A stretch of 55,190 nt of DNA from an uncultured Thiohalocapsa sp. (GTDB lineage Bacteria > Pseudomonadota > Gammaproteobacteria > Chromatiales > Chromatiaceae). A program made the translations under genes and the position numbers. Below, piece after piece: positions 1-6,970 of this stretch. Location of the stretch: NCBI RefSeq assembly GCF_913063425.1, contig NZ_CAJXYK010000042.1, forward strand, positions 1 to 55,190. The letters run 5' to 3'. Below the pieces are notes generated by a model. The model was not told the DNA's origin. It saw nothing but the letters and a program-made list of their open reading frames with translations, and ran no database searches. The stretch's first letter is position 1. Each line of letters starts with the position of its first letter.

Positions 1-212
1 GAGAAGCCGTGGATGCCGTGCTTGTGGGCGCGCTTGCCGGTGGCGATGCTGGTCCAGAGCATCGGCGAGAGCACCGGATAGAGCGTCGCCAGGTTGCCCA
101 TGACGCCGTTCTCGACCAGGTGCTTCAGATTCGGCATCTCGCCGGCGTCGATGAGCGGGGAGATCACCTTCCAGTCGGCGGCGTCCCAGCCGATGAGCAG
201 GGTCTTGGTCAT
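1..212 (-). CDS. Alkaline phosphatase superfamily protein, N-terminal part (cut by window edge)
   Basis: The first 70 residues of a protein beginning [15 protein letters not shown] run off the left edge. The opening beta strand followed by GWDAADW, then [11 protein letters not shown] and the segment [19 protein letters not shown], is the typical start of type I phosphodiesterase/nucleotide pyrophosphatase proteins of the alkaline phosphatase superfamily: the early Asp is a predicted metal ligand and the Thr of [10 protein letters not shown] the likely nucleophile. Such proteins hydrolyse phosphate mono- or diesters. Substrate and any C-terminal domain cannot be judged here. The ATG at 212 fits the family N-terminus, but no strong ribosome binding site precedes it. 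Confidence 0.75.
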   Translation of the reverse strand, partial: MTKTLLIGWDAADWKVISPLIDAGEMPNLKHLVENGVMGNLATLYPVLSPMLWTSIATGKRAHKHGIHGF

Positions 213-279
213 GGATTCACACTCGATCGGAGGAAATAAGCAGCACCACGGCAACCAGACGCGGGGCTAGACTTGCCGC

Positions 280-552
280 ATGGACTGCGAATGGGACGAA
301 GCGAAGGCGATAGGCAACCTGCGCAAGCATGGCGTCGGCTTCGAGGAGGCCTGCACTGTCTTCCTCGACCCGTTCGCCGCCACCGGTGCCGATCCGGACC
401 ATTCCGTCGGCGAACGGCGCTGGGTCACCTTTGGCCTGGCGGTGACCGGGCGGCTGCTCACTGTAGCCCACTGCGATCGGGATGGTGCGGTTTGCATCAT
501 CAGCGCGAGACCAGCGACCAGATCCGAGCGGAGACTGTATGAACAAGGTTGA
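280..552 (+). CDS. brnT: BrnT family type II toxin
   Basis: A 90-residue protein with the BrnT (DUF497) pattern: FEWD-like start (CEWDEAKAIGNLRKHGVGFEEA), a DP.FA segment, then ERRWVTFGLAVTGRLLTVAHCDRDG and the C-terminal ISARPATRSERRLYEQG. BrnT toxins are RelE-fold ribonucleases that block translation and are neutralised by the downstream BrnA antitoxin. The toxin comes first and overlaps the antitoxin start by 14 bases, the order normal for brnTA. Both reading frames are open, so this is the one apparently complete toxin-antitoxin pair in the first 5 kb. Confidence 0.88.
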   Translation: MDCEWDEAKAIGNLRKHGVGFEEACTVFLDPFAATGADPDHSVGERRWVTFGLAVTGRLLTVAHCDRDGAVCIISARPATRSERRLYEQG

Positions 553-766
553 AGACAACGACGCGCTGCGCCCCGAGTACCGGCGCGAAGACTTCCCGCA
601 TGGACTCGAGCGCGGCAAGTACGCCGCGGCCATGGCCGAAGGCTCGAACATCGTCCGCCTCGACCCGGACGTCGCCCGGGCGTTTCCGAACAGCCAGGCA
701 GTCAACGACGCCCTGCGGGCGCTGCTGCGGATCGCGGAGCGTGCGGCGCCCGAGGCCCGGTCCTGA
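539..766 (+). CDS. brnA: BrnA-like antitoxin
   Basis: A 75-residue protein (MNKVEDNDALRPEYRREDF...) whose start lies inside the toxin gene, implying translational coupling. The motifs PEYRREDF, GKYAAAMAEGSNIVRLDPDVARAFPNSQAVNDALRALL match the short BrnA/ribbon-helix-helix antitoxins that pair with BrnT: the strand VRLDPDVARAF followed by a helix SQAVNDALRALLRIA is the DNA-binding RHH part, and the N-terminal YRREDF segment is the toxin-contacting arm. It should repress its own promoter as a complex with BrnT. Confidence 0.8.
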   Translation: MNKVEDNDALRPEYRREDFPHGLERGKYAAAMAEGSNIVRLDPDVARAFPNSQAVNDALRALLRIAERAAPEARS

Positions 767-938
767 GCCTCCCGGGCGCATGAGCGCAGGCGAGAGCTTG
801 TCGCTGAAACGCATCCGGCACGGAATCGACCCCGCAACAGGCGATGCTCGCTGCCGGGTCGAGTGCCGGTCGCTCATGTTCGCCCTGCAGCCGCGGGGAC
901 GACTCCTTGCGCCCGTCCCCGCGCGGGCTGTTCGGGCT

Positions 939-1611
939 TCAGGCCGCGGCGCGCTGCGCCCGCCAGCGGCGCACACCGAAGGCGCCGGCGGCGAGCAGGG
1001 CGAGGGTCGATGGGGTCGGTACCGGCACCGGCGTCGGGTCAGAGGTCTGGCCGACCTCGATGCTGCCGTCGGCCGCGTCGTTGTAGGCCCAACGGCTGAC
1101 GGTCACGCTTTGGGACGCGACTTGGAGCTCCGCCCAGCCGTAGAACAAGTCGGCCCCGGACAGGAAGCGGAAGCCGATGAAGTTGCTGCCGATGACGCCG
1201 TTTCCGAATTCGCTTGCAACATTCCCGTCGCTGGTGATTTCAACGAAGCGTCGGTCTCCGCAAACCGGCCCAAACGTAAGGTGCACTCAGGGTCGGCGCG
1301 ACGGTGAGCCCCGACGCCAGGCGGTTGAACTCGTTGCCACCGGCTGCGACGAGGCCGCGCCCGTTTCGCCCGTCGCTGGAAAAAGATATGTAGCCTGTGG
1401 AGCTGGTAATAATAATAAATGTCTTCACCCGGAAGTCACTGCCTCCGTTACCGTCGATGTCCCACTCCGCTTCGGTGGTGCCGCCAAAGCTCACCGTGAA
1501 GGCGTTGCTGTTGTCCTTGTAGACGATGGCGGCGTCCGCCCCTAGCGGGACGGCGGCGGCCGAGACGGCGCCGGTGGCGATGGCGAGGTGTTGCTTGAGC
1601 TTGGTGTGCAT
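939..1611 (-). pseudogene. PEP-CTERM-like surface protein gene, frameshifted
   Basis: From ATG 1611 (preceded by GGAG) the frame encodes a signal peptide (MHTKLKQHLAIATGAVSAAA...GADA) and a beta-rich start (AIVYKDNSNAFTVSFGG). The frame is lost near 1270-1285 and resumes in another frame with VEITSDGNVASEFGNGVIGSNFIGFRFLSG, then YGWAELQV, SRWAYNDAADGSIEVGQTSDPTP and a sorting-type tail (PTPSTLALLAAGAFGVRRWR). The tail has the proline region, hydrophobic stretch and basic end of exosortase substrates, but lacks the Glu of a classical PEP motif. One indel would rejoin the halves. Two shortened relatives lie at 2965-3220 and 4536-4883. No exosortase is in the window. Confidence 0.75.
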
Positions 1612-2068
1612 GGTGTAACGCTCCGGTAAAGGGTCGGGATTCAAGGCCTGCGCGCGGCTTGGCCGGGCGCCGCCGGAGGAGCAGGTTGGCGTGAGTGCCC
1701 GAACGGCAACGACGCCAGCCCGCACCCCCAGCGACGACGGCCAATCGGCGTCTTTACGCCTCCAGTCGTTTTTTGCCGCGCCCCGCGGGTTCGCGCAAAA
1801 CGCACACCAACGCTTGATAAACAAGCGCTTTCGTCGACTATTTCATTGATCTGTGTGGCACGTAGCCTGACACACGGGGGGGGTATGCCCGCGTGGCATC
1901 ATCGGGGGAACGCCCAGGGGATCTTGATCTGTAAAAAAAGCTGACAGTTGCACCGCGCCAGCGCGACGCACCGCCGCGCCCGGGCTTCAGCGGTTGCGGA
2001 TGATGCGGCGGCATGAGCGCCTGGCCGGGCGAATGGGTTGGTCAACGCCGATCGGCGTTCTTGTAGAC
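1612..2068. other. Gene-free stretch upstream of the PEP-CTERM-like gene
   Basis: No convincing gene. Read on the minus strand it is the presumed control region of the frameshifted surface-protein gene. It carries the 18-base motif at 1930-1947 that recurs at 3221-3238, and an imperfect inverted repeat at 1811-1827 (CGCTTG/CAAGCG around an AT-rich loop). Confidence 0.5.
1930..1947 (-). promoter_or_regulatory. 18-bp motif repeated upstream of two PEP-CTERM-like loci
   Basis: TGTAAAAAAAGCTGACAG on the plus strand; on the minus strand, the sense strand of the surface gene, CTGTCAGCTTTTTTTACA. An identical 18-mer lies at 3221-3238 directly upstream of the second PEP-CTERM-like remnant. Position and conservation suggest a regulatory site for this protein family. 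Function is inference. Confidence 0.45.
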
Positions 2069-2323
2069 CTAATTGCGGTCGCGCTTACCCACGGCGACCA
2101 CCAGCACCACCAGCCGGCTGTCCTGCACCTCGTAGACGAGTCGAAATCCGGCGGAGCGCAACTTGATCTTGTAGCGCTGCGGATGGCCGCTCAGCCTTGA
2201 CGCGGCGACATGCGGGTCCCGCAGTCGCTCCGCGAGCTTCTTCGTCAGCTGCGCACGGACGGAATTGTCCAGCGCACCCCACTCCTCCAGTGCATCCGGG
2301 TGAAACTCCAGGTCATAGCTCAT
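2069..2323 (-). CDS. RelE/ParE family toxin, C-terminally truncated by a TAG
   Basis: An 84-residue RelE-fold protein (MSYDLEFHPDALEEWGALD...) with LTKKLAERLRDPHVAASRLSG, the strand RYKIKLRSAGFRLVYEVQD and the end VVAVGKRDRN. RelE toxins cleave mRNA in the ribosomal A site. The TAG at 2069-2071 is followed in the same frame by VYKNADRR and a second stop at 2042-2044; many RelE proteins end KRxRxxVYxxAxxR, so one base change appears to have removed the C-terminal Tyr region. In E. coli RelE that Tyr takes part in catalysis, so activity may be weak or lost. Overlaps the upstream antitoxin by 11 bases. Confidence 0.82.
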   Translation of the reverse strand: MSYDLEFHPDALEEWGALDNSVRAQLTKKLAERLRDPHVAASRLSGHPQRYKIKLRSAGFRLVYEVQDSRLVVLVVAVGKRDRN

Positions 2324-2567
2324 CCAGCGAGACCTTGATGGGCGCCTGTCCGTCCCGCAGCCGCGCGTCGGCGATCAGGTTGAGCTCCAGGTCGTCCAGG
2401 CGATCCATCAGCGCTTCGTACGCCTTCGCCGGCACACAGTAGAAGGCCGGCTGGTTGTGATTGAGCACTGCGACGGGCAGACCCTCGCCGGCCGCCACCG
2501 TCCCCATCGGATTGCGCTTCAGCTCCGAGATGCTGGCCGTGGTCTCGGCCAGGATACGATGTGCCAT
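2313..2567 (-). CDS. Phd/YefM (StbD-type) antitoxin
   Basis: An 84-residue protein: MAHRILAETTASISELKRNPMGTVAAGEGLPVAVLNHNQPAFYCVPAKAYEAL is the Phd/YefM fold, with the SISELKRNP helix and PVAVLNHNQPAFYCVP strands used for DNA binding. The tail (MDRLDDLELNLIADARL...IKVSLDEL) is the toxin-wrapping segment. GAGG eight bases before ATG 2567 supports the start. It heads the operon and overlaps relE, the usual arrangement of StbDE/RelBE modules; it likely autorepresses. Confidence 0.88.
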   Translation of the reverse strand: MAHRILAETTASISELKRNPMGTVAAGEGLPVAVLNHNQPAFYCVPAKAYEALMDRLDDLELNLIADARLRDGQAPIKVSLDEL

Positions 2568-2964
2568 GCGGGTGACCTCGCGCCGGAAAGAGCGAAAAAT
2601 TGGGTATCGAAAATGGCGCTGTTCAAGGCGTCGTCCTCAAGGCGCGGAACGGCCGGATGCCAGGCCTCTTCCCGTGGATGCCTTGGTCGTTCTCAGGACA
2701 GCAGACCGCGCGGTCTCGAACGCAGGCGAGTCGCCGCGGAGAACCGATGGACCCACGCAGAGACGCCAGGGCGCAGAGAGGATGAGAGCGTACCGGGGAA
2801 GCGGTGGACATGGACAAAGACAACTGTCTGGCTGCGGAGCAAGCTCGACCCTTACCCGTCTCTGCTCCTTGTTCGCCTTTGCGCCTTTGCGCCTCTGCGT
2901 CTCTGCGTCTCTGCGTCTCTGCGCGAGAGATCTTCTTCCGCGTCCCGGCGTGAGCGCTCTATCT
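2568..2964. other. Gene-free stretch with a palindromic repeat element
   Basis: No supportable gene. It holds the inverted repeat element at 2756-2930 and otherwise low-complexity GC-rich sequence. Open frames here are short and have no family features. Confidence 0.5.
2756..2930. repeat. Inverted repeat with CTCTGCGT octamer run
   Basis: A left arm of the type CGCAGAGACGCCAGGGCGCAGAG (2756-2778) faces a right arm at 2874-2930 made of GCCTTTGC and CTCTGCGT octamers ending CTCTGCGCGAGAGA. The right arm contains an 8-bp tandem run (CTCTGCGT about three times). A cleaner copy of the same element lies at 3553-3651, so this is a dispersed palindromic family rather than chance. Confidence 0.7.
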
Positions 2965-3220
2965 TCAGGCCGCCGCGCGCCGCGCCCGCCAGCGGCGCAC
3001 ACCGAAGGCGCCGGCGGCGAGCAGGGCGAGGGTCGATAGCGCCGGGGCCGGCGTCGGGTCTGAGGTCTGACCGACCTTGACGCTGCCGTCGGCCTCGTCG
3101 TTGTAGGCCCACCGGTTGACGGTGACGGTGCCGCCGCCGGTGGTGGACAGGATCAGCTCCGCCCAGCCGTAGAGCGTGTCGGTGCCGGAAAAGAAGCGGA
3201 AGGGGCTTTGCACGAGCAAG
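2965..3220 (-). pseudogene. PEP-CTERM-like gene remnant (C-terminal part only)
   Basis: The frame encodes PFRFFSGTDTLYGWAELILSTTGGGTVTVNRWAYNDEADGSVKVGQTSDPTPAPALSTLALLAAGAFGVRRWRARR, matching the last 80 or so residues of the frameshifted gene ending at 939. Similarity starts at about 3220, next to the 18-bp motif at 3221-3238; the open frame upstream is unrelated. The structure fits a deletion fusing the control region to the gene tail. The hydrophobic sorting-type tail is intact but there is no signal peptide, so no functional product is expected. Confidence 0.75.
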
Positions 3221-3238
3221 TGTAAAAAAAGCTGACAG
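3221..3238 (-). promoter_or_regulatory. Second copy of the 18-bp motif
   Basis: Identical over 18 bases to 1930-1947, and abutting the 5-prime end of the PEP-CTERM-like remnant at 2965-3220. In the first locus it is about 320 bases upstream of the start codon; here the intervening DNA and signal peptide are missing. Confidence 0.45.
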
Positions 3239-3330
3239 CCCGTCCGACAGCACCCCCCACCGGCGATGCCATGCCGATGCCCTGGGCAGGGTGGCTCGAC
3301 CTGGGCGTGGTCCGCTGGCGTCGCTGCCCT

Positions 3331-3392
3331 GTCGCGGCTGGAAGCCGCTCCCACAGGCCCCGTCCGCTGTGGGAGCAGCTTCCAGCCGCGAC
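3331..3392. repeat. REP-like inverted repeat
   Basis: Left arm 3331-3355 (GTCGCGGCTGGAAGCCGCTC then CCACA) and right arm 3368-3392 (TGTGGGAGCAGCTTCCAGCC then GCGAC) are reverse complements over 25 bases with one mismatch, around a 12-base spacer. Arm sequence and GC-rich hairpin resemble REP/BIME elements of pseudomonads and xanthomonads. Family assignment is by general appearance. Confidence 0.75.
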
Positions 3393-3552
3393 TCCCCGAG
3401 CGCAAGCCCAGCGCAGTGGCCGGAAGGATGATCAAGGCCCGCCTGTCGACCGTTCAACGCCCCATTCTTCGTTGTGGACGCTTCTGGACAGAGGTTCGGA
3501 TGGGTGCGGCCTCCCGATGATGTCCTCCCTGTTCTGTCGCAAAAAAGAAGAA

Positions 3553-3651
3553 TCTCGCGCAGAGACGCGAAGGCGCAATGGGAAGAACGAGCGTTCCGAC
3601 TGCTCCGAGGCATTTCTTCTCTTCTCTGCGCCTTTGCGTCTCTGCGCGAGA
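3553..3651. repeat. Inverted repeat, second copy of the CTCTGCG family
   Basis: Left arm 3553-3576 (TCTCGCGCAGAGACGCGAAG then GCGC) and right arm 3628-3651 (GCGCCTTTGCGTCTCTGCGC then GAGA) match as reverse complements at 23 of 24 positions, with a 51-base loop. Same family as 2756-2930. Confidence 0.8.
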
Positions 3652-3822
3652 TATCCTTGACCGCGGCTGTGCACGCGAAATTGCACATCATTTGGAGACC
3701 GCACCCGGCGCGGATTGAGAAGAGACGAAGATGTTCGGCGAGGCGCGCGAGGACGTCGGCTTGTCAAGCGCCCCGCTTAGGTCCTATGCTCTGATAACAA
3801 GCACTCGCAAGGCGTTATCATC

Positions 3823-4047
3823 ATGATCCGCACCCAGATCAGCCTCTCGGAAGAAGACTACGCCGCGGCCGGGGCCGAAGCGGAGCGGCTCGGCATCTCG
3901 CTGGCGGAGTTGTTGCGGCGCCCGCTGCGCACACTCTTGCCAACCGACGCGGACAAGCCCTGGATGCGCTATGCGGATCTCGTCGAGAGCGGCGACGCGG
4001 ACGCGGGCCGTCACATCGACGAGCAGGTGTATGGCCACAAGGACTGA
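3823..4047 (+). CDS. Ribbon-helix-helix (CopG-type) antitoxin of a PIN toxin
   Basis: A 74-residue protein starting MIRTQISLSEEDYAAAGAEAERLGISLAELLRRPLRTLL: strand RTQISL, helix, turn GIS, helix AELLRRPLR, the RHH DNA-binding fold. The tail (PWMRYADLVESGDADAGRHIDEQVYG) is the flexible segment that inhibits PIN toxins. Its end overlaps the toxin start by 17 bases. Its toxin partner carries a premature stop, so this antitoxin may be an orphan. Confidence 0.82.
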   Translation: MIRTQISLSEEDYAAAGAEAERLGISLAELLRRPLRTLLPTDADKPWMRYADLVESGDADAGRHIDEQVYGHKD

Positions 4048-4459
4048 CGGCGATGCGGCGCCGGTCTACGTCGACACTTCGGCTCTGATCGGCTTTCTCG
4101 ACCGCTCCGACAGCTTTCATCCCCTGTTCCGGCGCCTGTTTGCCGACCCGCCGGCGCTGATCACCAGCCCGCTGGTTGTGGCCAAGGGTCATGGCTGATT
4201 TCTGCGACGCCATGATCGCGGTCGGGCCTTGCAGTTCCTGGCCTTCATCGAGGCATTGACACCGCTGTGCGTGCTGGACCTGACGCGGGCCGAGCAGGCC
4301 GGCGCAGGCCGGATGCTGCGCCGCTTCGCCGATCAGGATCTCACCCTGGCCGACGCCTTGGGCCTGCACCTGATGGCGGTGCGCAAGAGCCCGCGCTGCT
4401 GGTCCACCGACTTCCATCTTGGACTCACCGGGGTGCCACTGGTGATCCATGGCGGCTGA
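4031..4459 (+). pseudogene. VapC-type PIN toxin with in-frame TGA
   Basis: The frame from ATG 4031 gives VYVDTSALIGFLDRSDSFHPLFRRL with the first PIN acidic residue (VDTSA), then SPLVVAKGHG and TGA at 4196-4198. The same frame continues FLRRHDRGRALQFLAFIEAL...DQDLTLADALGLHLMAVRKSPRCWSTDFHLGLTGVPLVI, carrying the later PIN acidic positions (LADALGLHLM and STDFHLG). Related PIN proteins have HGWFLRR here, so the stop is best read as a Trp TGG changed to TGA. Without read-through the product lacks most of the catalytic acidic set. Confidence 0.8.
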
Positions 4460-4535
4460 GCGCTTGGCAACGCATCCCCGATTGGGCATCGTCTGGAACA
4501 TCGACCGTGCGCGTCCCTGCGTGAGCGCGCTGCCT

Positions 4536-4883
4536 TCAGGCCGCCGCGCGCCGCGCCCGCCAGCGGCGCAGCCTGAAGGCGCCGGCGGCGAGCAGGGCGA
4601 GGGTCGATGGGGCGGGCGCGTCCTGGGTCTGACCCACCTTGATGCTGTCGCCCGGTGTGTCGTTGCAGGCCCAGCGGTTGACGGTGACAGTCCCACCGCC
4701 GGTGGTCGCGAGGGTCAGCTCCGCCCAGCCGTAGAGCGTGTCGATGCCGGACAGGAAGCGGGAACCGAAGTCCTTGCTGCCAAAGGCGCCACCCCCAAAC
4801 TCGCTGCCCGGCGCGACACCGGCATCACTGACCGAGAAGGCGTGTACGCTCTCCTTGTACATGACGCCCGCGTCGGCCCCCAT
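4536..4883 (-). pseudogene. PEP-CTERM-like gene remnant (internally deleted)
   Basis: A 115-residue open frame starting GADAGVMYKESVHAFSVSDAG (compare GADAAIVYKDNSNAFTVSFGG in the copy at 939-1611) that jumps to PGSEFGGGAFGSKDFGSRFLSGIDTLYGWAELTLATTGGG, then NRWACNDTPGDSIKVGQTQDAPAPSTLALLAAGAFRLRRWRARR. The centre present in the first copy is missing and the signal peptide is cut off at 4883, where the homology ends. The last 75 or so bases are nearly identical in all three copies, so these are duplicated loci at DNA level. Confidence 0.72.
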
Positions 4884-5029
4884 CGGGATGGCTCATGCGG
4901 CTCGGCATGAACGCTCGCAACGGTGGGCTTGATCAGCGCCTCTCGGCGGTTGAGCTCCAGGTCCATTCCGGCGCGACCGGTTCGCGCGGCGGGCTTGCAC
5001 CGACGCCCGACGGCATGCACCTGCGGACC

Positions 5030-5923
5030 ATGCGATGGTCACTGTGCCGTGTTGCCGCCCTACCCCTGCTGCTGCTCGCCGGCTGCGGCGGCCTGCTGCT
5101 GCGCCCGGATGCCGCGCAGCAGACGGACCTGCCGGCGGGGGTGGCCCTGCGCTCCGGGCAGATCGCCTCGGCCACCGGCTGCACGCTGGACTATCGCCTC
5201 TACGGACCCGCGACGCAGCTGCCGGCCGCCGCCGGCAGCGGCGCGCCGGCGCGCGGCGGCGACTGGGTGATCCTGGCCCACGGCTTCCTGCGCAGTCAGG
5301 CGCGCATGCAGGGCCTGGCAGGCGCCATGGCCGCCGACGGCATGCAGGTGGCCACGCTCGACTTCTGCAACCAGAAGCCCTGGGCCGGCCGCCACGTGCA
5401 GAATGGCCGGGACATGGTCGCCCTGGCACGCCACCTGGGTGCCGAGCGGGTGGTCTACGCCGGCTTCTCGGCGGGCGGCCTCGCGGCGCTGCTGGCGGGC
5501 CGCGCCGACCCGCGAACGGTGGGCATCGTCACACTGGATCTGGTGGAGACCGGCGGCCTCGGCGTCGGCGCCGCACGGCAGCTCGATAAGCCCCTGCTGG
5601 CGCTGGCCGGCGAGCCCACCAACTGCAACGCCCTGGACAATGGCCGTGCGGTGCTCCGGGCCACGGACCGGGCGCGGGTGCAGCGCATCGCCGGCGCCGG
5701 CCACTGCGACTTCGAGGCGCCCACGGATGGGCTCTGCGAGCTGGTGTGCGCAGACCCGGATGGGGCGGAGCGCACGCACCGGGCCCAGGTCATCGCGGGC
5801 GCCACGGCCGCCGCAGTTGCACTGTTCGCAGGCGATGCCGATGGCTGGGCCGCCGGCGCAGCGCCGGATGCCGGGCCCGGCCCCGATACCCAAGCGGGTG
5901 GGGCTCACCTGCGGCAGCCCTGA
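5030..5923 (+). CDS. Alpha/beta hydrolase, probable lipoprotein
   Basis: From ATG 5030 a signal peptide MRWSLCRVAALPLLLLAGCG ends in a lipobox (LLAGC), so the protein is probably anchored as a lipoprotein. The hydrolase core follows: WVILAHGFLRSQARM (oxyanion strand-turn), VVYAGFSAGGLAALLAG (nucleophile elbow GFSAGG), VTLDLVETGG, LLALAGEPTNCNALDNG and GAGHCDFE with the likely catalytic His. Substrate is unknown; the Cys-rich end (DGLCELVCADPDG) may form a disulphide. ATG 5015 is an alternative start; upstream sequence in frame does not look coding. Confidence 0.8.
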   Translation: MRWSLCRVAALPLLLLAGCGGLLLRPDAAQQTDLPAGVALRSGQIASATGCTLDYRLYGPATQLPAAAGSGAPARGGDWVILAHGFLRSQARMQGLAGAMAADGMQVATLDFCNQKPWAGRHVQNGRDMVALARHLGAERVVYAGFSAGGLAALLAGRADPRTVGIVTLDLVETGGLGVGAARQLDKPLLALAGEPTNCNALDNGRAVLRATDRARVQRIAGAGHCDFEAPTDGLCELVCADPDGAERTHRAQVIAGATAAAVALFAGDADGWAAGAAPDAGPGPDTQAGGAHLRQP

Positions 5924-6073
5924 CAGGGCTCAAACCGGCGTGCCAGGTTGCCGCTCGCCGAGCGCGACGGAACCCATGCCGAATCTCCGAGCCTTGGCAC
6001 GCCCTTTGCCGTCCCCCATCGAATCGCTTGTCGGCGCCGAAGCCGGCGGTCAGAGCCGGCCAACGGGAGATCG

Positions 6074-6086
6074 GTATACCGTCCCC
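6074..6086 (+). repeat. GTATACCGTCCCC repeat, copy 1
   Basis: A 13-mer that recurs, directly or inverted, at 6131 (one change), 28019, 28112 and 29485, with a diverged form near 44540. Lies in the 200-base gap between the hydrolase and rlmB. Confidence 0.7.
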
Positions 6087-6127
6087 ATATTAACCCATAT
6101 TCATGAAACCAGGGCGCGGCGCGCAGT

Positions 6128-6919
6128 TCAGTATGCCGTCCCCCCATTGGTCCCCATGTTGAGGTGGGGACGCTGACGCAGGGCCTCGTAGAGGCAGACG
6201 CCGGCGGCGACCGACACGTTGAGGCTCTCGACCTGCCCGCGCATGGGGATGCTCACCAGCAGATCGCAATGCTCGCGGGTGAGGCGACGCAGCCCGCTGC
6301 CCTCGCCGCCGAGGACGAGCCCGAGCGGACCCGAGAGGTCGGTATCGTAGAGGTCGGCGGGGGCGTCCTCGGCGGTGCCGACGAGCCAGACGCCGGCGGC
6401 CTTGAGCTTGTCCAGCGCCCGGGCGAGGTTGGTGACCTGGATGAAGGGCATGGACTCGGCGGCGCCGCTGGCCACCTTCACGGCCACCGGCGTGAGGCCG
6501 ACCGCCTTGTCCTTGGGTGCGATGACGGCATCGGCGCCGGCGGCGTCGGCGCTGCGCAGGCAGGCGCCGAGGTTGTGGGGGTCGGTGACGCCGTCCAGGA
6601 TCAGCAGCAGCGGCGGATGGTCCAGGCCCGCCAGCAGACTGTCCAGGTCCTGCGCGGGGCGCGCGGCGGACCCCGTCACCCAGACGATGACGCCCTGGTG
6701 GTTGGCGCCGGCGGCGGCATCGTCCAGCGCAGCGCGGTCGAGCTGGCGCACGGGTATACCGGCGCGGCGCGCGAGGCCGGCGAGCTCCGCCAGGCGCTGG
6801 TCCCGGCGGCGGCGGTCGAGCCACAGCTCGGTGACCTGGCCGGCACCGAGCTTGAGCGCGCTGCGGGCGCTGTTGATGCCGAGGGTTGGGCTGCTGCCGC
6901 CGGGCTGCGTCGGACTCAT
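6128..6919 (-). CDS. rlmB: 23S rRNA (guanosine-2-prime-O-)-methyltransferase RlmB
   Basis: A 263-residue SPOUT methyltransferase of the TrmH/RlmB group that methylates a 23S rRNA guanosine (G2251 in E. coli) using SAM. An N-terminal substrate-binding region (GINSARSALK, VTELWLD) is followed by SPOUT motif 1 DPHNLGACLRSADAAGAD (113-130), motif 2 LGLVLGGEGSGLRRL (199-213) and motif 3 IPMRGQVESLNVSVAAGVCLYEA (224-246). It lies 51 bases downstream of rnr, as in the enterobacterial rnr-rlmB operon. Oddity: the last residues (GTAY) and the approach to the stop are encoded by a copy of the 13-bp repeat, so the C-terminus has been rewritten by a repeat. Confidence 0.93.
   Translation of the reverse strand: MSPTQPGGSSPTLGINSARSALKLGAGQVTELWLDRRRRDQRLAELAGLARRAGIPVRQLDRAALDDAAAGANHQGVIVWVTGSAARPAQDLDSLLAGLDHPPLLLILDGVTDPHNLGACLRSADAAGADAVIAPKDKAVGLTPVAVKVASGAAESMPFIQVTNLARALDKLKAAGVWLVGTAEDAPADLYDTDLSGPLGLVLGGEGSGLRRLTREHCDLLVSIPMRGQVESLNVSVAAGVCLYEALRQRPHLNMGTNGGTAY
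6131..6143 (+). repeat. GTATGCCGTCCCC repeat, copy 2, inside the rlmB 3-prime end
   Basis: One base different from the copy at 6074-6086 and 57 bases away in the same orientation. Its complement supplies the last four codons of rlmB, directly before the stop at 6128-6130. Confidence 0.65.
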
Positions 6920-6970
6920 GCCGCAGGCTTCCGCGTCAGGCCGTCACGGCGGCAGACCAGGCCGCGCCCG

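Larger units (their letters stand above)
3239..3822. other. Gene-free stretch containing two palindromic repeats
   Basis: About 580 bases without a supportable gene, carrying two hairpin-forming repeats of different families (3331-3392 and 3553-3651). The final 100 bases before 3823 would hold the promoter of the RHH/PIN pair. Confidence 0.5.

Noticed and set aside
1855-1875. Possible sigma-54 box TGGCACG on the plus strand
   Set aside because: The -24 half is good, but the expected TTGC at the right distance is absent (CTGA instead), and no plus-strand gene follows.
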